The notes below the pieces were generated by a model. It saw only the letters and a program-made list of their open reading frames with translations, was not told the DNA's origin and made no database searches. Shown here piece by piece: positions 62,651 through 64,000 of a stretch of 64,000 bases of DNA. Both the position numbers and the translations under genes were made by a program. Source of the stretch: Anolis sagrei (lineage: Eukaryota > Chordata > Lepidosauria > Squamata > Anolidae); assembly GCF_037176765.1 (NCBI RefSeq), contig NC_090034.1:72547955-72611954 (forward strand), in the 5' to 3' direction. Numbering within the stretch: position 1 is the first letter of the stretch; each line of letters begins with the position of its first letter.

Positions 62651-63365
62651 TATATGGATTCCAAGTAACAGTGTAGTATGTATGCCACCCAGGATAGTTA
62701 CTTATACAACACCCCAAAAAAGCAGGGAAACCATTGCTACAAAGCAGCCCTTGGTTTGCATGAAATTTGTATAAGCACTTCTGTATGCAGATGAAGTTGG
62801 AATGCAGTCCTGTTTCCCATGGTAGGAAAGACTCTGATCAGTTCTTCATTGTTGCTGTGCAGCTTCCAGCCTTTATTTTGCCTTATCAGATTCTTTATTC
62901 TCCAATTTCACCTGGATTTGGATTGGATGTCCTTCAATTTAATAGGGGGACATCTTCTTCCAATGCAAGACTGTCACCTGTAAAGTAAGACACACAGCCA
63001 ACTGTAGTACTGCAACTGCATCTGTTGAAAGTGCAGCAGTTTCTGTACTGAGCACCTTGACTCTTATGTTTTTAGCCCTGAAGGCTGTAAAAATAAGATT
63101 GAAGGTGTGTCAGTAATGCTGAAGAAACAGGAGAGCCTAATGAAGTGTCAGCTCTTCTTAAAAACTTTGGAAGGTCAAAAAGATCACAACTTCGGGTGAT
63201 CCTTTCTCACAGCTACTCGACCTCTTTTCTTAACCTCCAATGCTATAGGAATATTGCCCAGAAGAAAGGGTCTATTTCGACATGTTTGTATTTAACTATT
63301 TGTAGTACTGAATATATGTTCATTTCATATAGAAGACAGGAGCAGAATTCAAAATGATCTTAACC
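62651..63365. other. Single-copy block, no gene recognised
   Basis: About 715 bases. A short frame after 'atgtttttag' near 63076 looked exon-like but has no good donor. Confidence 0.4.
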
Positions 63366-63490
63366 AGGGGTCCTCAAACTTTTTAAACCGGGGGCCAGTT
63401 CACTGTCCCTCAGACCGTTGGAGGGCCGGACTATATTTTTTTTATTAAAAAATCAATTTTAAAATTCCTATGCACATATCTTATTTTGCT
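63366..63490 (+). mobile_element. hAT-C (Charlie-like) fragment
   Basis: CAGGGGTCCTCAAACTTTTT and 'ggagggccggactatatttt': the left part of a hAT-C type element. Confidence 0.7.
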
Positions 63491-63589
63491 GTGTGGAAGG
63501 GCCCTTCGAGGGGGTTCTTTCTAGCCCTCTTTAGGCAGTAATTCCAGGAGCAGAGAATGGGAAATCTTCCTATTTCTAGTCTGAACAAA

Positions 63590-63822
63590 ATCTGGCTACC
63601 AGTATTTAAAAAACTCTAAAATTATAACTGTAAATAAAGAACAACACTCAAACACAGGGGAACTCCAGACAAGAAACAATCAGGGCCAGCTAATCACCTC
63701 TCAACAAAGGATTCTCCCTAAAAACTGTCAGGCTATGAAATGGTAATCAATTGAAACATTCATACGTACCTCCAACAGACAAGAGTTCTTTCTCCCACCC
63801 TGGATCTTCCACAATTTTCCTA
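63590..63822 (+). mobile_element. PLE 3' region fragment
   Basis: 'aatctggctaccagtattta', 'ggggaactccagacaagaaa' and 'gacaagagttctttctccca': same order as at 17 kb with a single repeat unit. Confidence 0.75.
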
Positions 63823-63963
63823 GTTAAAGGTTTTTCTCTGACATGAAGTCCAGTCGTGTCTGACTCTGGGGTGTGGTGCTCATCTGCATTTCTAAGTCGA
63901 AAAGCCGGCGTTGTCCGTAGACACCTCCAAGGTCATGTGGCCGGCATGACTGCATGGAGCGCC
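63823..63963 (-). mobile_element. SINE-2, truncated
   Basis: 'aaggtttttctctgacatga' to 'catgactgcatggagcgcc', then unrelated sequence to the window end. Confidence 0.85.
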
Positions 63964-64000
63964 AGGGCAGCCTCCCTTGGCTGGCTCGCACTGCCCATCA

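Noticed and set aside
63076-63199. Short frame PEGCKNKIEGVSVMLKKQES after a pyrimidine-rich TTTTTAG
   Set aside because: Exon-like acceptor, but no convincing donor, no recognised family and a stop soon after. Too weak to call.
1-64000. CRISPR arrays, operons, ribosome binding sites, bacterial genes
   Set aside because: The repeat content, LINEs, SINEs and TRNP1 show vertebrate nuclear DNA; the regular repeats are minisatellites and transposons.

Overview
The window is nuclear DNA of a squamate reptile, most likely an iguanian (Anolis-like) lizard. The evidence is the repeat mix: CR1, L2-like and RTE-type LINEs, a Penelope-like element (PLE), several hAT families with intact 8-bp target duplications, Helitrons, and tRNA-derived and 5S-derived SINEs, all around one vertebrate gene. 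The species assignment is from memory of such repeats, not from a search. Labels such as hAT-A or SINE-2 are mine and are used only to link copies.

The one host coding gene I can support is TRNP1 (minus strand, 26732-27280). It has a single-exon CDS in a CpG island, a TATA box, and an upstream GC-rich block in which the core promoter is tandemly duplicated and a GC-box/AP-1 module occurs four times. Downstream of the gene a CR1-derived minisatellite of about 13 units runs right up to, and apparently into, the TRNP1 stop codon. A single-copy block at about 14.33-14.71 kb with a minus-strand AATAAA looks like a 3' UTR exon and may be the last exon of TRNP1. At 52.34-52.63 kb a CpG-rich block with GC boxes, a palindromic ZEB/SNAI-type E-box pair and a CAG|GTAAGC donor looks like the first exon of a plus-strand gene. 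By synteny KDF1 is the first candidate, but no KDF1 coding sequence is visible.

Layout: 0-8 kb, nested hAT, CR1, SINE, PLE, RTE and solo-LTR fossils. 8-11 kb, SINEs and a tandem Helitron pair. 11.3-14.2 kb, an L2-like LINE split by a hAT. 14.3-14.7 kb, candidate 3' UTR. 14.8-24.8 kb, PLE 3' ends, SINEs, hAT, mariner, CR1 and RTE. 24.8-27.9 kb, minisatellite, TRNP1 and its promoter. 28-41 kb, Helitrons, SINEs, LTR fossils, PLE palindromes and an RTE inside an L2. 41-46 kb, L2-like LINEs and a 69-bp minisatellite. 46.2-48.1 kb, a terminally complete Helitron with pyrimidine and purine tracts. 48-52 kb, SINEs and a tandemly duplicated PLE/hAT composite. 52.3-54 kb, candidate promoter and a 1.1-kb CT tract. 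54-64 kb, hAT, SINE, L2, CR1 and PLE.

The most notable signal is the PLE 3' ends. They carry a 41-nt motif that fits a hammerhead ribozyme without stem III (the small type known from PLEs), often as head-to-head palindromes flanked by 11-14 bp target duplications. Stem II is kept by paired changes between two subfamilies.
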